A stretch of DNA of 64,000 bases from Nicotiana tabacum (Eukaryota > Streptophyta > Magnoliopsida > Solanales > Solanaceae), in the NCBI RefSeq assembly GCF_000715075.1, contig NC_134089.1, positions 66,818,697 through 66,882,696 on the forward strand. The letters run 5' to 3'. Position 1 is the stretch's first letter; each line of letters starts with the position of its first letter. The notes beneath the pieces were generated by a model, which worked only from the letters and a program-made list of their open reading frames with translations, did not search any database and was not told where the DNA came from. Position numbers and translations under genes: made by a program. Positions 1 to 12,581 of the stretch are shown piece after piece.

Positions 1-3000
1 CTAAGTTTCGTTGGAATAACCAGAGATAGGGTAAGGGCTTGAAATTATCCCAAGGGGAAGGTGTTAGGCACCTCTCAGGATCCACTAGTGTGGTTCCCGG
101 CCAAACAGTATATTGTGAGTTTAGCAAATAAACAAGTATGGGCTCAAATATTAGGGGATTTAAATTTAAACATATAAAAGAACATGAAGAATCCCTATAG
201 GCATGATTTATATATGTTATACTGATTTCAACCTTATGAGCATGATACTTACTTATATTCGTTTAGAACTTAAAACATGATATCTAAATGGCATGCAGAA
301 TTTAAATAAGTCCTATAGGCAGGTTATCTAAGTATGAAGTTGATCATGAAGAAATTAAGATAAACCCTATAGACATGGTGTCTAAAAATGCAGAATTGGA
401 CATGCAGAAATTTAAGAAAAACAATCCTACAGACATGCTTTCTACCCTTGAGCACACATGATCACCCAACCCTTTTCACTAGCCAACCCCAAGTATTTAT
501 TACAAATTATTATAGACCAGAAGTAATGAATTACACCAGAAAAGTACAACGAAATGTTACAACCAGAGGAAGCCTGATTCTTGACTTCCTCTCTGAGTTA
601 TGGAATATACCACCTCAAATGCCATTGATCCAAAGCCTTTCTCAGACTTGAGTGTGGCAAAGTTTCCTAAGGGTCTCAAGAGGACCCCGGACAGTGCTCA
701 CACCCAAGTTACATAACCAGAATAGAGATGAGTGCAGTGTGGAAATGCCAGCCCTTATGTGTCCAAGTTCAGAGGGAGCTCATGGGTCCCAAGGAAAGGC
801 TCACACAAGGGGGGGCAGAACTTAAGTTCTAAGAAGATAGTGAAAGTGCAGGAACAGAGTTTCAAAACTGAAGTGATAGGGAGACAGTAATCAATAACAC
901 ATAGAGTTAATAACTTCATACAAAGGAGGATCAAGGGTTGGGAATCCATTGCAAGGAGCCTATATACTTAGGCATGGGTTAGCTTTGAGCATGCACAACA
1001 ATGGGAAGTGCTGACATGCCTGTAAACTAATCAGAACATACAACATATAAGAGAAATATGGAAGTTATGATCCCAGGGGAGTTAGGTTTGGGTCATGCAC
1101 AGCAATGTCCAATGTTGTCATGCCCCAAACCAACCACAACACATTGGGGTAGGGGTTTAAGATTCACAAGTCATGATACATTAATTCTGAATAGGAAAAG
1201 GGGAAATTACAGCATGCTTAATAATGGTACTGAGTTAAATACAAACAGTAGATAAACAAGGATGCAAGAAACAGTAAATAAGCATGTTGTTGCAGAAGCT
1301 TAATTAGAACATACCAGTAAAAAATGCGAATGCAGAGAAAAATAAGCACGTTTCCCATAGCCTAGACTTGGCTTTCAGCCGGCTAGGTAAGGCAGCAATA
1401 CAAGTAGTAACAGAGAAAAGAGAGAGATTTGGTGGGGTATGTGTCTGAACTCAAGTGTTTTATGCCATGTGTTCGTGTCTTTGAAAGAAAAGAAGCGCAG
1501 GGTATTTATAGCTTTCTGAAAATGAGTAAGAGAAAAGTAATAAGCTGCAAACATGGAAATAATCACAAATCAGAATCAATTATAAAAGTGATTTCCTTTA
1601 ATTAAGGATCACTTGCTTAACGGGCAGAGACAGGTTCAAAATAAAAAAAGAAATCAATTTGTAAGCAGGCTGACAGTTGCCGTAAAAGAAGTAGTAAAAC
1701 ATTAAGTAAGCAATCGAGTCTAGGTGCAGAAATATTCTAATTTCGGAAAGGATTCAGTAAGGCAAAATAGGAAAAGAAATCAATTAACTTTAACAGGTGA
1801 GTGAAATCAGAATTTCACAAAGGAAAAGTTTGAAATCAGTCACAAGTTTGGAGATCAATCAAAGAAGGAAACTCAGCATATAAATAGAGTGCATAAACAC
1901 TATACATGTGAGGCCAAGCCTATTGGCAAAAGGAAATAGCATGCAACAGTAGCACAAAATTAGGTAGATGGCAACATTCGAAGCATGATAGTCTAGTAGG
2001 TCAAGTCACATTGAATCAGTAGTGAAGAAAACATAGAATATCAAAAGCATGTGAAGATCTCACAGTAGCAGGTGAGGAAAACCCCTTTTTAAAAATTAGG
2101 GTTTCGAGCATAATCGAGTTTTAGAGAAGATAGAAATCCAGAATCAAAAAAATCACACAAAGGGATAAGAGGTTTTAAAATAAAGAACTTCAAATCGAGT
2201 CAAGTACTTAAACAAACAGTCTCAGACCCAAAGTCATAGGATTTTCGGCAATAGAAGAGTTTCAAAAGATGATAAACAAACAAATCGGACAAAACTCAAG
2301 CAAACAAGCATTCGCCTAATAAACAGTCAAAAGAAATTAGGGCTTTTAACATGCAAACTTAGGTAGAAGAACGATATGAGCAAACATAGCAAAACATGTC
2401 AAAAAAATCAGAGAAACGTTTTGAAATAACTCAACAAGAAAATCCTAATCGGAAAAGATAAAGAGTTTTGAAAGCAGAGTTTTAAAAGAAACTTAGAGAA
2501 AAACGCTTAGAAGTTCAAAGCAAACATAGATCTAAAGTAGATCTAAAAGAAGTCGAGAGAACCTTAGAGATTAGGGTTTCAGAAGAACCCCAAGTGATGA
2601 GAAATGCCTTGAAACCCATCGATCTAAGCAGAAAAGTCAAAAATCTGACTCAAATAGCCATGGCTGGCCAAAGAAAGGTCAGAGATGACCGGAGAACAGT
2701 CATCGAGAAAAAACCGGACAAAAACCCCTTCAGAATCTGGTCGTGAGACCACAGAAACGAACACGTAGAAGCCATGAGAGGATGATACAAGTCTCCGATG
2801 ACCTTGGAAGGCCATGGATTAGGGCGGATTAGGGTGGCGGCGACTAGGGTTTGAGGGTGTTATAGAGAGAATTTGAGAGAGGAGGGGGATTCAGAGGCGG
2901 CGTACGGTGGAAAATGGTAGGGTTTAGGGGGTCATTTGGGATTAATTAAGGTAAGGGGGTCTGGTGGCCGTTGATCATTTTGATTAATGGCCTGGATTGA

Positions 3001-3581
3001 ACGGGTAAGTTGGGTGGTTTAAAGAATAGAGTTTGGTTCGGTTCAGATTGTAATTGGGTCGGGGTAATTGGGCTTCAAATTGGGTTCAAAATCAGGCTAT
3101 AATTGAAATAAAATGGGGCTAACATTTAAATAGCCAATTTTCCTATTTGATTTATAAAAAATAATAAAATAATTTTTGTAAATAAATTAAAGGTACTAAA
3201 ATTATTTATGGTACATAGTTATCAAATTAAAAATACTGGACTTAATTTTTATAGATATAAACACAATTAAATCTAAAAGAGGCTAAAATTGCAATTATAT
3301 GCAATTTAGCCTTAAAAATACTAAATCAATTATAAAAAATATGAAAAAAATATATTAGCTATATTTAGTATAAATATGAGAATCTAATAAATGAATCACC
3401 AAAAATGATAATTTTGCAAATATTATTGGGTTTTTATGAGTAAAATAGGGAATAAATTGGTTTTTAAATCTTTAAATATTACGAAAAAATAATAACACAA
3501 TTGGACATACTTATATATTCCTACACATGTTGTTTTGAAAGTATTTTGCATATAAAAATATACAGAAAAAACTGGGTATCA
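1..3581 (-). repeat. 3' LTR of the Ogre/Tat element (left end outside window)
   Basis: Position 1 aligns with 15402 in the other LTR, so about 144 bases of this LTR lie off the left edge. It ends in TGGGTATCA at 3581, which reads as TGATACCCA at the LTR start in element orientation. Relative to the other LTR it lacks about 765 bases (the part at about 15595-16359), the join being near 184-190. It keeps about 1.43 kb (about 1622-3048) that the other LTR has lost. The inferred full LTR is therefore about 4.5 kb, very large but within the range known for Ogre-like elements. Confidence 0.88.
1500..1512 (-). promoter_or_regulatory. TATA-box candidate in the 3' LTR
   Basis: On the minus strand the sequence reads CTATAAATACC. 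The same motif is conserved at 17683-17693 in the 5' LTR, where it would drive transcription of the element toward lower coordinates. The call rests on motif and conservation only. Confidence 0.45.
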
Positions 3582-3600
3582 ATAGTTGTCCCTCTTTACC
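3582..3600 (-). other. Polypurine tract of the Ogre/Tat element
   Basis: Directly next to the 3' LTR; on the minus strand it reads GGTAAAGAGGGACAACTAT and then the LTR start TGATACCC. A purine-rich run in this position primes plus-strand DNA synthesis in LTR elements. Confidence 0.7.
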
Positions 3601-5602
3601 CAGGAAGGATGAAAGAGTTGTCATGTAAAGATATGATGGCCAATTTTGACCGAGTGAAATGGTTCGAAGAGGTTTAGGCTGCGCCCTGGCTTCTGGGCTG
3701 CCTATGTATCCCTAGTTTTACAAGAATCAAGCCATATGTAGTTCGGGGTCCGTCGACGGCGTATTCCGATGGAGCCTTTCGAGAACGGATGCAATATCTA
3801 GGACGGGGGAATGGTTAAGGTTTGATATGGCTATGGGAACTGGAGTGGGATCGTTCCTGCCGAGATGGCCGTTGCTTGCCGGTTTACCTACAAATAAGCA
3901 ATACAAGCGTAAGTTAAACATGATGCAATTTCCCGTCGGACAATGAAGGTTGTCTTCGGACGGTTAGGATGACGTCCTTAGACCATGGTGTCCTAGGCCA
4001 TGAAGCGTATAATAAAGGATTCGTAGGCCATGAAATGATTTTCTCGGGCTATGAGGATGATGCCTTTGAATAATGGTATGCAAAAGATTAAAAGGGGTTA
4101 TCAGGCCATGACATGGTGTTCTTGGGCTATGAAAATGGTGCCTCCGAACGATGACGCCTTTGGATAATTTGGCGATCTTTTAGCCATGAGATGCAATATT
4201 TGGCGATCTTTTAGCCCATGCAAATGCAGTAGGTGGGATCTTTCAGCCATACGAATGTAGATAAGGTGGTGATCTTTCAGCCATGCGAATGTAAATAAGG
4301 TGGCGATCTTTCAGCCATGCAAATGTAGATGAAGTGGCGATATTTTAGCCATGCAAATGTAGATAAAGTGGCGATCTTTCAGCCATGCAAATGTAGATAA
4401 AGTGGAAATCTTTCAGCCATGCAAATGTGGATAAAGTGGCGATCTTTCAATCATGCAATGCAGTAGGTGGCGATCTTTCAGCCATGCAAATGTAGATAAG
4501 GTGGCGATCTTTCAGCCATGCGAATGTAAAGAAGGTGGCGATCTTTCAGCCATGCGAATGTAGATAAGGTGGCAATGTTTCAACCATGCAATGCAGTAGG
4601 TGGCGATCTTTCAGCCATGCAATGTAGTAGGTGGCAATCTTTCAGCCATGCAAATGTAGATAAGGTGGCGATCTTTCAACCATGTGAATGTAAATAAGGT
4701 GGCGATCTTTCAGCCATGCGAATATGGATAAGGTGGCGATCTTTCAGCCATGTGAATGTAAATAAGGTGGCAATCTTTCAGCCATGCGAATGTAGATAAG
4801 GTGGCGATCTTCAGCCATGCAAATGTAAATAAGGTGGCGATCTTTCAGCCATGCGAATATAAATAAGGTGTCGATCTTTCAGCCATGCAATGTAGATGGA
4901 GATAGTGTTTAGTCTCGGAAGGCAGAATGGTAGCCTTATGCAAGAAATAAAATAGCAAATGGTAACAAAACTTTCTAAGCTGATAGTGGATTGTGATATT
5001 ATGACTGCTGGGGACATTGTGACACATGGAATGTCACCAGTATGTATGTATGGCAAATGTGAGTAAGTGCGACAGTTCTGAGAGTTGTATTCTGAACGAT
5101 GTTTGTCTCGTGAGTGTATAGTATGTCTGATGCTTTCGTAATCCAAGTGCCTGCATCCAAAGAAAAGTCGTGAGTTTTTTAAAGGAGGAAGGTTAGTTCG
5201 TATCCCCATTGGCTCTGCTTGACCTGCTCAGCTTTGATCTGGTGATACTATATGTATCATTGGGGTAGCGTTGCTAAACAAGGCAATTTCAGTAATAAAC
5301 ATGCATGATTTTGTAAAAAGTATGACATAAGTATGTAATTAAGAAACAACTTTTAGATGAACCGATGACTGTGACGTGGTTCAAGACATTTCAACCTCTC
5401 TTGCTACGGAATTTTGAGGGTCCTCCCCAAAATTCTGCCCCAGTTTCCAATTGCGGGGGGAAGTGAAAATTTTATTAAATTGTGACCGAACCCATAGGGC
5501 TGCCCACGTATCCCCTCTTAAACGTGAATCAGGTCAGGCGTAGTTCAATTTACATCATATAAATGAAGCATAAAGATTACACATAATAATGATTGACTGC
5601 GT
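3601..5602 (-). other. Non-coding 3' region of the Ogre/Tat element
   Basis: Lies between the integrase end and the polypurine tract. It holds no recognisable gene. About 3930-4168 contains loosely repeated GGCCATGA and GGGCTATGA blocks that grade into the 34-bp array at 4168-4895. Small open frames across the array are by-products of its period. The remaining 0.7 kb up to integrase shows nothing I recognise. Confidence 0.7.
4168..4895. repeat. 34-bp tandem repeat array, about 22 copies
   Basis: The core GGCGATCTTTCAGCCATG recurs about every 31-35 bases from about 4170 to 4895. Most units are 34 bases (core, then CGAATGTAAATAAGGT-like sequence). Several are 31-base variants in which the spacer is shortened to AATGCAGTAGGT. 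Units differ by scattered substitutions. Position just inside the 3' LTR matches the hypervariable 3' untranslated region known from Ogre-like elements, where satellite-like arrays arise. Confidence 0.93.
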
Positions 5603-6845
5603 CTAAATTAATCGACTTTGGCCAAACTTTTCCGTCCATTTCTGCAAGTATGAGGCTCCTCCTATCAGAACCCGGTGAACCATGTATGGACCCTGCCAGT
5701 TGGGAGAGAACTTCCCTTTGGCTTCATCTTGATGTGGAAAAATTTTCTTTAATACCAGCTGGTGTCTTGGCTTGACTCTTTTGTTGAAGGCTCTGGACAT
5801 TCTGTTTTGATAGAGTTGACCATGGCAAACTGCGTTCATTCTCTTTTCATCTATAAGGGCTAGTTGCGCATAACAACTTTTCACTCATTCTGCATCGTCG
5901 AGCTCAGCTTCTTATATGATCCTTAGGGAAGGGATTTCTACCTCGGCGGGAATGACGGCTTCCGTACCATAGACCAGCATATAGGGGTTACCCCGGTTGA
6001 TGTGCGGACTGTGGTACGATACCCTAATAGAGCAAATGATAACTTCTCGTGCAACTGTTTATGCTTCTCTATCATTTTCGTCAATATCTTCTTGATATTT
6101 TTGTTGGCGGCTTCCACAGCTCCATTCATTTAAGGCCTGTAGGCTGTGGAATTTTTTTGTCTGCTCTTGAAAGTTTCACATTTAGCTTTCATCAAGTCAC
6201 TATTGAGGTTGGATCCATTATCAGTAATGATCGACTCTGGAATCCCGAATCGACAAACAATGCGGTCACGGATAAAGTCCGCCACGACTTTCTTAGTTAC
6301 TGCTCTATAAGATGCTGCTTCTACCCACTTGGTGAAATAGTTGATGGCTACTAAGATAAACCTGTATCCATTGGAGGCGTCAGGCTCGATTGGTCCAATA
6401 AAGTCCATTCCCGATGCGGCGAATGGCCACAGTGAGCTTGTTGCATTAAGCTCATTTGGAGGTACCTTTATCATGTCTGCATGTATCTGACAGCAGTGGC
6501 ATTTATGGACATACTGGATGCAGTCCGTTTCCATATTTATCCAAAAGTAACCAGCCCGGAGTATCTTCTTTGCTAAGATAAAACCATTCATATGTGGACC
6601 GCAGGTCCTAGCATGAATCTCCTCTAGTAGCTTGGATGCTTCCTTTGCGTCGACACACCTTAGTAATCCCAAATCAGAAGTCCTCCTATACAGGATTCCT
6701 CCGCTGTGAAAGAAGTTGTTGGACAATCTCCGGAGTGTACATTTCTGAGTAGGATTTGCAAGTTCTGGGTATTTGCCTTTTGCCAAATATTCCTTGATAT
6801 CATGAAACTAAGGCTTTCTATCTGCTTCTTCTTCGATGTGGGCAC
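5603..6845 (-). pseudogene. Integrase of the Ogre/Tat element (broken)
   Basis: The minus-strand frame shows the zinc-binding part (H...H, then CHCC) and the catalytic core: the first Asp in GMDFIGPI, the second Asp in ITDNGSN and the Glu in NGAVEAANK. An in-frame TAA at 6132-6130 lies just before the Glu segment, with the frame continuing directly at 6129. The C-terminal part (5884-5603, with NWQGPYMVHRVL) is in another frame, so at least one frameshift is present. The function known for the family is insertion of element DNA into the host genome; this copy cannot make one continuous protein. Confidence 0.88.
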
Positions 6846-7203
6846 AGTAAGCTGGCTGATTGTGGATCTTTACTGGAATGGGATCAATGAAGTTTTTGTC
6901 TGGATGTTGTATCATATATGACAAGGTAGCCAATGCATCAACGAACTCATTCTGTACTCTAGGAACATGTTGGAACTCCGTTTTCGTGAACCTGTTCCTC
7001 AATTCCTGTACATGATGCAGATACGGGAGTACCTTAGAGTTCTTGGTCGCCCATTCTTCTCGGACCTGATGTATGAGTAGGTCTAAATCTCTGATCACTA
7101 TCAACCCTTGAATGTTCATGTCAATGGCCATCTTGAGCCCTAGGATGCAAGCTTCATATTCAGCCATGTTGTTAGTGCACGGGAACCTGAGTTTTGCAGA
7201 CAC
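6808..7203 (-). pseudogene. Second (archaeal-type) RNase H domain of the Ogre/Tat element
   Basis: The reading frame has the TNNMAEYEACILGL stretch and the DLDLLIHQVREEW stretch typical of the RVT_3-type RNase H domain, followed by a linker ending in EEEADRKP. It lies between the RT-linked RNase H and integrase. A second RNase H acquired in addition to the ordinary Ty3 one is a hallmark of the Tat/Ogre branch. The frame is open over 131 codons but is cut off from RT and overlaps integrase in a different frame. Confidence 0.82.
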
Positions 7204-7425
7204 CGAATAATGCTGACCGGTTTCTAATACAAGGACTGCTCATATGCCAACTCCTTTGAAATTTGCTGCTCCATCGAAAAACAATCTCCAACCATCATAG
7301 GATTCTTCAATGTCCTCTCTTATGAACGATACCTCTTCATCAGGAAAATATGTTTTCAGGGGTTCATATTCTCTATCCACGGGATTTTCAGCAAGGTGAT
7401 CTGCCAATGCTTGTCCCTTGGTTGC

Positions 7426-8967
7426 TTATTGAGTTACGTAAACAATGTCGAACTCACTCAACAGGATTTGCCACTTGGCTAGCTTGCTAGTGGGCATGGG
7501 CTTCTGAAAGATATACTTTAAAGGATCCATCCTTGATATGAGATATGTAGTATAGGCACAGAAGTAATGCATCAACTTCTGAGCTACCCAAGTCAAAGCA
7601 CAACAAGTGCGCTTTAACAGAGAATACCGGGCCTCATACGGGGTGAACTTCTTACTGAGGTAATAGATGTCCTGCTCCTTCCTCCCCATTTCGTCATGCT
7701 GCCCCAGAACGCAACCGAAAGCTCCATCCAATACTGCAAGGTAGAGTAATAAGGGTCTACTTGGCTTAGGCGGGACTAAGACTGGTGGTGTTGACAGGTA
7801 TTCCTTGATCCTGTCGAAAGCTTTTTGGCAGTCATCAGTCCATTTGGTAGCGGCGTCCTTCTTCAACATCTTAAAGATTGGCTCACAGATAACTGTAGAC
7901 TGTGCTATGAACCAGCCGATGTAGTTAAGCCTTCCCAAGAAACTCATCACATCCTTCTTGTTCTTTGGCGATGGTAGTTCTTGAATGGCTTTGACTTTTG
8001 ATGGATCCAGTTCTATTCCTCAACGACTCACAATAAACCCAAGTAATTTTCCAGTAGGAACCCCAAATGCACACTTTGCGGGATTCAGTTTTAGGTTGTA
8101 CCTTCGCAGTCTATTGAAGAACTTTCTCAAATCTTCCATGTGATCGATGGCTTTCTTGGACTTGATGATGACATCAGCTACATATACCTCAATCTCCTTG
8201 TGTATCATATCGTGGGAAATGGTGGTCATGGCCCTCATGTAGGTGGCCCCTGCATTCTTCAACCCAAACGACATCATCTTGTAATAATACATTCCCTACG
8301 GCGTAATAAAAGCCGTTTTATCAGCATCTTCTTCATCCATCCAGATCTGATGATAACCAGCGAAACAATCTACAAATGATTGCAACTCATGCTTGGTGCA
8401 ATTGTCGATCAGGATGTGTATGTTTGGAAAAGGGAAGTCATCTTTTGGACTGGCCCGATTGAGATCCCGGTAGTCGACACAGACTCTGACCTTCCCATCC
8501 TTCTTTGGCACCGGTACAATGTTGGCTAACCATGTCGGGTATTCTAATACCCTGAGAACCTTAGCTTTGACCTGCTTAGTGACTTATTCCTTGATTTTCA
8601 GACTCATATCAGGCTTGAACTTTCTGAGCTTTTGCTTTACAGGCAGACATGTTAGATCGGTTGGCAGTTTGTGAGCCATAATAGATGTACTCCAACCAGT
8701 CATGTCATCATACGACCAGGCAAATATGTCCTCATATTCTCTTAGAAATTCTGTGTATTCCTTCTTTTGTGACGGCGATAAGTGAATGCTGATTCGTGTT
8801 TCTTTGACATTTTCTGCATCTCCCAGGTTGATAATCTCAGTTTCGTCCAGGTTGGACTTCGGTCTGTTTTCAAAATTCTCAACTTCTTTAACAATCTTTT
8901 CTGGTATGTCATCTTCCTCTAAATCTATGTCCTTTTGTTGTGTTATCTTGTTGCATGTCACAGTCAT
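7426..8967 (-). pseudogene. Reverse transcriptase and Ty3-type RNase H of the Ogre/Tat element (broken, altered active site)
   Basis: Three minus-strand segments give the RT: 8967-8584 (linker), 8511-8296 (VCVDYRDLNRASPKDDFPFP) and 8292-8020 (SFGLKNAGATYMRAM). The segment 7950-7426 carries the RNase H part (FDRIKEYLSTPPVL, LDGAFGCVLGQHD, YEARYS). In-frame stops at 8298-8296 and 8022-8020 interrupt otherwise aligned sequence. The metal-binding box at 8184-8173 reads YVAD instead of the usual YVDD, so one catalytic aspartate is alanine. RT would copy element RNA to DNA; with stops and this change the copy is inactive. Confidence 0.9.
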
Positions 8968-9401
8968 TGGTTCACCAAGATAAGTAATAGTAATGATGTA
9001 TAAGTAAAGTAATAGAGAAAAATAATAATAAGCGTCGATTCATAAGAAAAAAAATGCTTTGATAAATTGCATAATCGTTTTGAACATTGGAGATCTTATT
9101 GCGGGAATTGAAAATATGCGAAAAATAAAATCTTTTAGTAAAGGAAACAATGCTTGTTTTAGCCTTGCTACCCTAAGGCTCGTCGGGCTCTGATTGTCCT
9201 GATGGTCCAGTTATTGAGGCGTGCCCCTCTACTTACAGCCTGTATGGAAGGGCCTTCCTCCCCCTCCTCCTCGAGAACAACACAACATTCCATGTCATTA
9301 TCTTCTAAGAACAAGTTTTTCACTGTTGCCAGTGCTTCTTCTTCGTCTGACCCATAAATAATATCGGCCGGTTAGAAGGTCTGCTCCAGATGTGGTATTG
9401 G
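8968..9401 (-). other. Protease-to-RT linker of the Ogre/Tat element
   Basis: The minus strand encodes short acidic, glutamate-rich stretches (around 9240-9340) like the low-complexity linker between protease and RT in this lineage, broken by stops. No separate gene is seen. Confidence 0.5.
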
Positions 9402-10757
9402 CTACTCCAGTGGATAGTAAGGACCGCACCATGGTGGCGACCAGTTGTTGAATTCTTCCCAGGTGTACTCGTATCCCAGACCGAAAGTAGTGCCATGTTT
9501 CTTGAGCTTTATGGGTTTAACGATTCCTTGAAGGTTCTTTCCGAGTCCCTTGCCAGGTTCGTACCTACTCCAATTCAATATACTCTCGATCTTGTTATCC
9601 CACCATTTGTCTTTATCAACAGTATTTACCAGTTCAGTATGATGGTAGGTCTCTTCACACAGCTTCTTTCTTCCTTCGATTGACAGAATGGTCTGGCGAC
9701 TGTATATAGGATTTCTCTCGTCACCGTGAATGATCACCTCTTGATGATTACATTTGAATTTTACTGCCTGATGCAGTGTTGATGCTACGGCCCCAGCGGC
9801 ATGGATCCATGGCCGTCCCAACAGCAGATTGTAAGATGCTAGCACATCTATTACCTGGAAATCAACATCGAACCAGGTTGGCCTCATTTGCAAGCATAGA
9901 CTAATTTCTCCAATAGTGGACCTCTCGGAGCCGTCGAAGGCTTTCACATTGATAGCTCTGTCCTTTATCTCGTGTAGTCCTTTACCCAACTTCTTGAGTG
10001 TTACCAGTGGACAGATGTTGATACTGGAACCTCCATCGATCAGGATTCTGGTGATAAAATAGTCCTCGCATTGCACGGTGATGTGCAGTGCCTTGTTGTG
10101 CCCCAAACCTTCAGGTGGCAGCTCATCCTCATGAAATGTAATTTTATGACTTTCCAATACCTGTCCTAGCATGTTAGCCATTTCACCACCAGTGATGTTG
10201 CTTGGCACGTATGCTTCACTCAACACCCTGAATAGAGCGTTCTTGTGCGCCTCGAAATTTTGTAGCAAAGCAAGAATGGAGATTTGCGTTGGTGTTTTGT
10301 TCAATTGGTCGATGACTGAGTATTCCTTGGCCTGTATCTTTCTCTAAAGATTGTCCGGTCTTGTCTCAATGATGGGTGACCGATTGGAGGTCTGCTTGCT
10401 TGACTCAGTTAAATGTTCATGGGTATAAACTCTACCAGTTCTTGTCATACCCTGTGCTGCAATAGTCTCTTCGAGCCTGACCTTGCCTTTCCTCCTCGCC
10501 TCGGCTGTATAGTCCCATAGTATAGCCTTAGTATGGAATGGCGTCATGGTCGACATCTCCACTGGGATTGGCATGACTATCTTTACTCCGAACGGAGCAT
10601 GTGCCTTGGGTGGTAAGACTGCCACTTCAAATGGTGTAGGTGCATTTGCTAGAGACACGAATTCGACCTCAATTGGCACTGGTATTTTTGCAGATGCCAT
10701 TGCTTCAAACTCAAGTGGCACAGACATGTTTACCTCAGCATCCCCAGAGGGTTGAAT
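9402..10757 (-). pseudogene. Aspartic protease region of the Ogre/Tat element
   Basis: One frame runs from the gag part through this segment, interrupted by TAG codons at 10760-10758 and 10346-10344. The protease core is visible as TRILIDGGSSINICPL (active-site D-G-G-S) and ASYNLLLGRPWIH (the second conserved strand). The DGG form instead of DTG/DSG is seen in Tat-type elements, so I do not count it as damage. C-terminal to the core is a glycine-rich GKGLGKNLQG segment. The protease would cut the Gag-Pol precursor. Confidence 0.87.
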
Positions 10758-12581
10758 CTAGACTACGATCGGATTGAGAGTAACTATTGGCTGCTTTGGG
10801 TCATCACCCTCTGCGATCAACCCGATTGATCTCTCGGGATCCCAATCATCCTCTATTTCAATCATGTGGATGTCTCCACCCATATGGTCTGGTAAAGGGT
10901 TATTGCAGACATTTGGAGCAGGTTCCTTTACCATAATAATCTTGTTATCAATTAAAGTCTGGATAGTGTCTTTCAGAGAACGACATTCGTCAATGGTGTA
11001 TCCTTTCATGTCGGAGTGGTATGCATAGGATTTGTTTAGGTTAACCCACTGAGAAGGGTTCTTAGGAGTTGTAGCCGGGATGGGGGTAACATAACTAGCA
11101 GTTTTGAGTCTCTCGTACACCTGGTCGATAGGTTCAACAATGGTCGTATATTGTTTTGGGGGTCTGCGGTCGATATTTGGTCGAGGTTTAGGGACATTTT
11201 GGCGTGCAGGAGGTGATTCAGAGTGGGATGGTTGAGCATTGTAGGTTTGGTAGACATGTGCGGGTTGGGAATATCTGGGTGAAGTAGGCTGATATGTGGG
11301 AGGTGGAGGTGATTGATAAGTGGGTGGTGAAGCTTGATAAGAGGGTGATGATGCTTGGTAGTTCAGATCTGGTTGATATATGAGTGGAGGTATTGGGTAG
11401 ATTTGGTATTTGATGGGGGATTTGGTTCTCTGTGCAACCATTACGGCTCCTACGTCCCTTTTCTTGGACACTCCACCTGACTGTAAAGCCTTATCTATAG
11501 CTTGCAAGGCCTCGAAGATCATAACCATACTGCTTTTGATGCCCTCTTCAATCCTTTCTCCCAGCTTGATAATGTCAGAAAATTTGTGGCTCTCAATCAT
11601 CATTAGGCGTTCATAATACTGCGGGTCTTGAGCCCGGACAAAGAATTTGTTCATTTGTTCCTCCTCTAAGGCAGGTCTGATCTTAGCAGCTTCGGACCTC
11701 CAGTGAGTGGCATACTCGCGGAATGTTTCCGTAGGCTTCTTCTTTAGATTCTAAATATATAACACATCTGGCGCATTCTCTGTGTTGACTGAACCTTTCC
11801 ATAAAGTTGGACGCCATGCCTACCCAGTTCGACCATTGTTTTGGATCTTGGCTAATGTACCAAGACAAAGCATCTCCTTTCAAGCTCCTCATGTAAAGCT
11901 TCATGTAGATTCTTTCGTCTTTCCCTACTCCAACCAACTTATCACAGTACGTTCTCAAATGGACCCTTGGATCCCCTGTACCATCAAACATCTCGAACTT
12001 AGGAGGTTTGTACCCCTCGGGCAGCTCGACATCGGGATGTATGCAAAGATCTTCGTAGTTCAGCCCCTCAATTCCCTTGCTTCCTTCAACGCCCTGAATC
12101 TGGCTAGTTAATTTCTTAAGTTCTTTAGCCAGGTTCTTGATGAGCAAATCCTTATTATCAAACTCGGGTGTGCTTGAGATGGGTTGGGTGGAGTGTGGCA
12201 CAGTCTCCACGTAGATGGGGGTATTATGGTGGGTGTGAAAGTGGTCATTTGTGGAGTTTGGGAGTTTCGGGATGAGCAACGGGGTGTTGTTTGAGGTATG
12301 ACAGGTGTTGCAGTGATGGTGAGGAGCGGGATGGTTCTGTTTGTTTTGGGATATATCTGTGGAGGTGTGGGGTTCTGAGCATTTGGAAAATTAATATCTG
12401 GAGTGGTGAGGGAAAATGACAGATTTGCCAAGTTCCTAACCTGATTAAGCTCTTCTTGGAATTTCATCAGCTTTTGTTCAAGTTGGGATGCATTTTCCTT
12501 AGGAACCTAAGTACCGTGACCATGAGTGACCTCTACCCATTTAGTTGAGTTCTCTTTTCTGACATTATTCAAATCTTCCAT
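10758..12581 (-). pseudogene. Gag of the Ogre/Tat element (frameshifted)
   Basis: The likely start is ATG at 12581-12579, opening a charged N-terminus that meets an in-frame TAG about 70 bases later. The retrotransposon gag fold is in 12279-11683 (GYKPPKFEMFDGTGDP, LKGDALSWYISQ). It then shifts frame near 11760 into 11654-10758, which has a proline/tyrosine-rich repeat region (repeated YQAS/YQSP) and a degenerate zinc-knuckle-like stretch ending in GYTIDECRSLKD. At least two frameshifts and one stop separate the parts. Gag would form the particle shell. Confidence 0.85.

Noticed and set aside
4168..4895. CRISPR-like array
   Set aside because: Units are direct tandem copies without unique spacers, in a plant retrotransposon.
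4811..5209. 132-codon minus-strand open frame (and a shorter overlapping one) as a gene
   Set aside because: Half of it runs through the 34-bp tandem array and its residues only reflect the repeat; no domain is visible.
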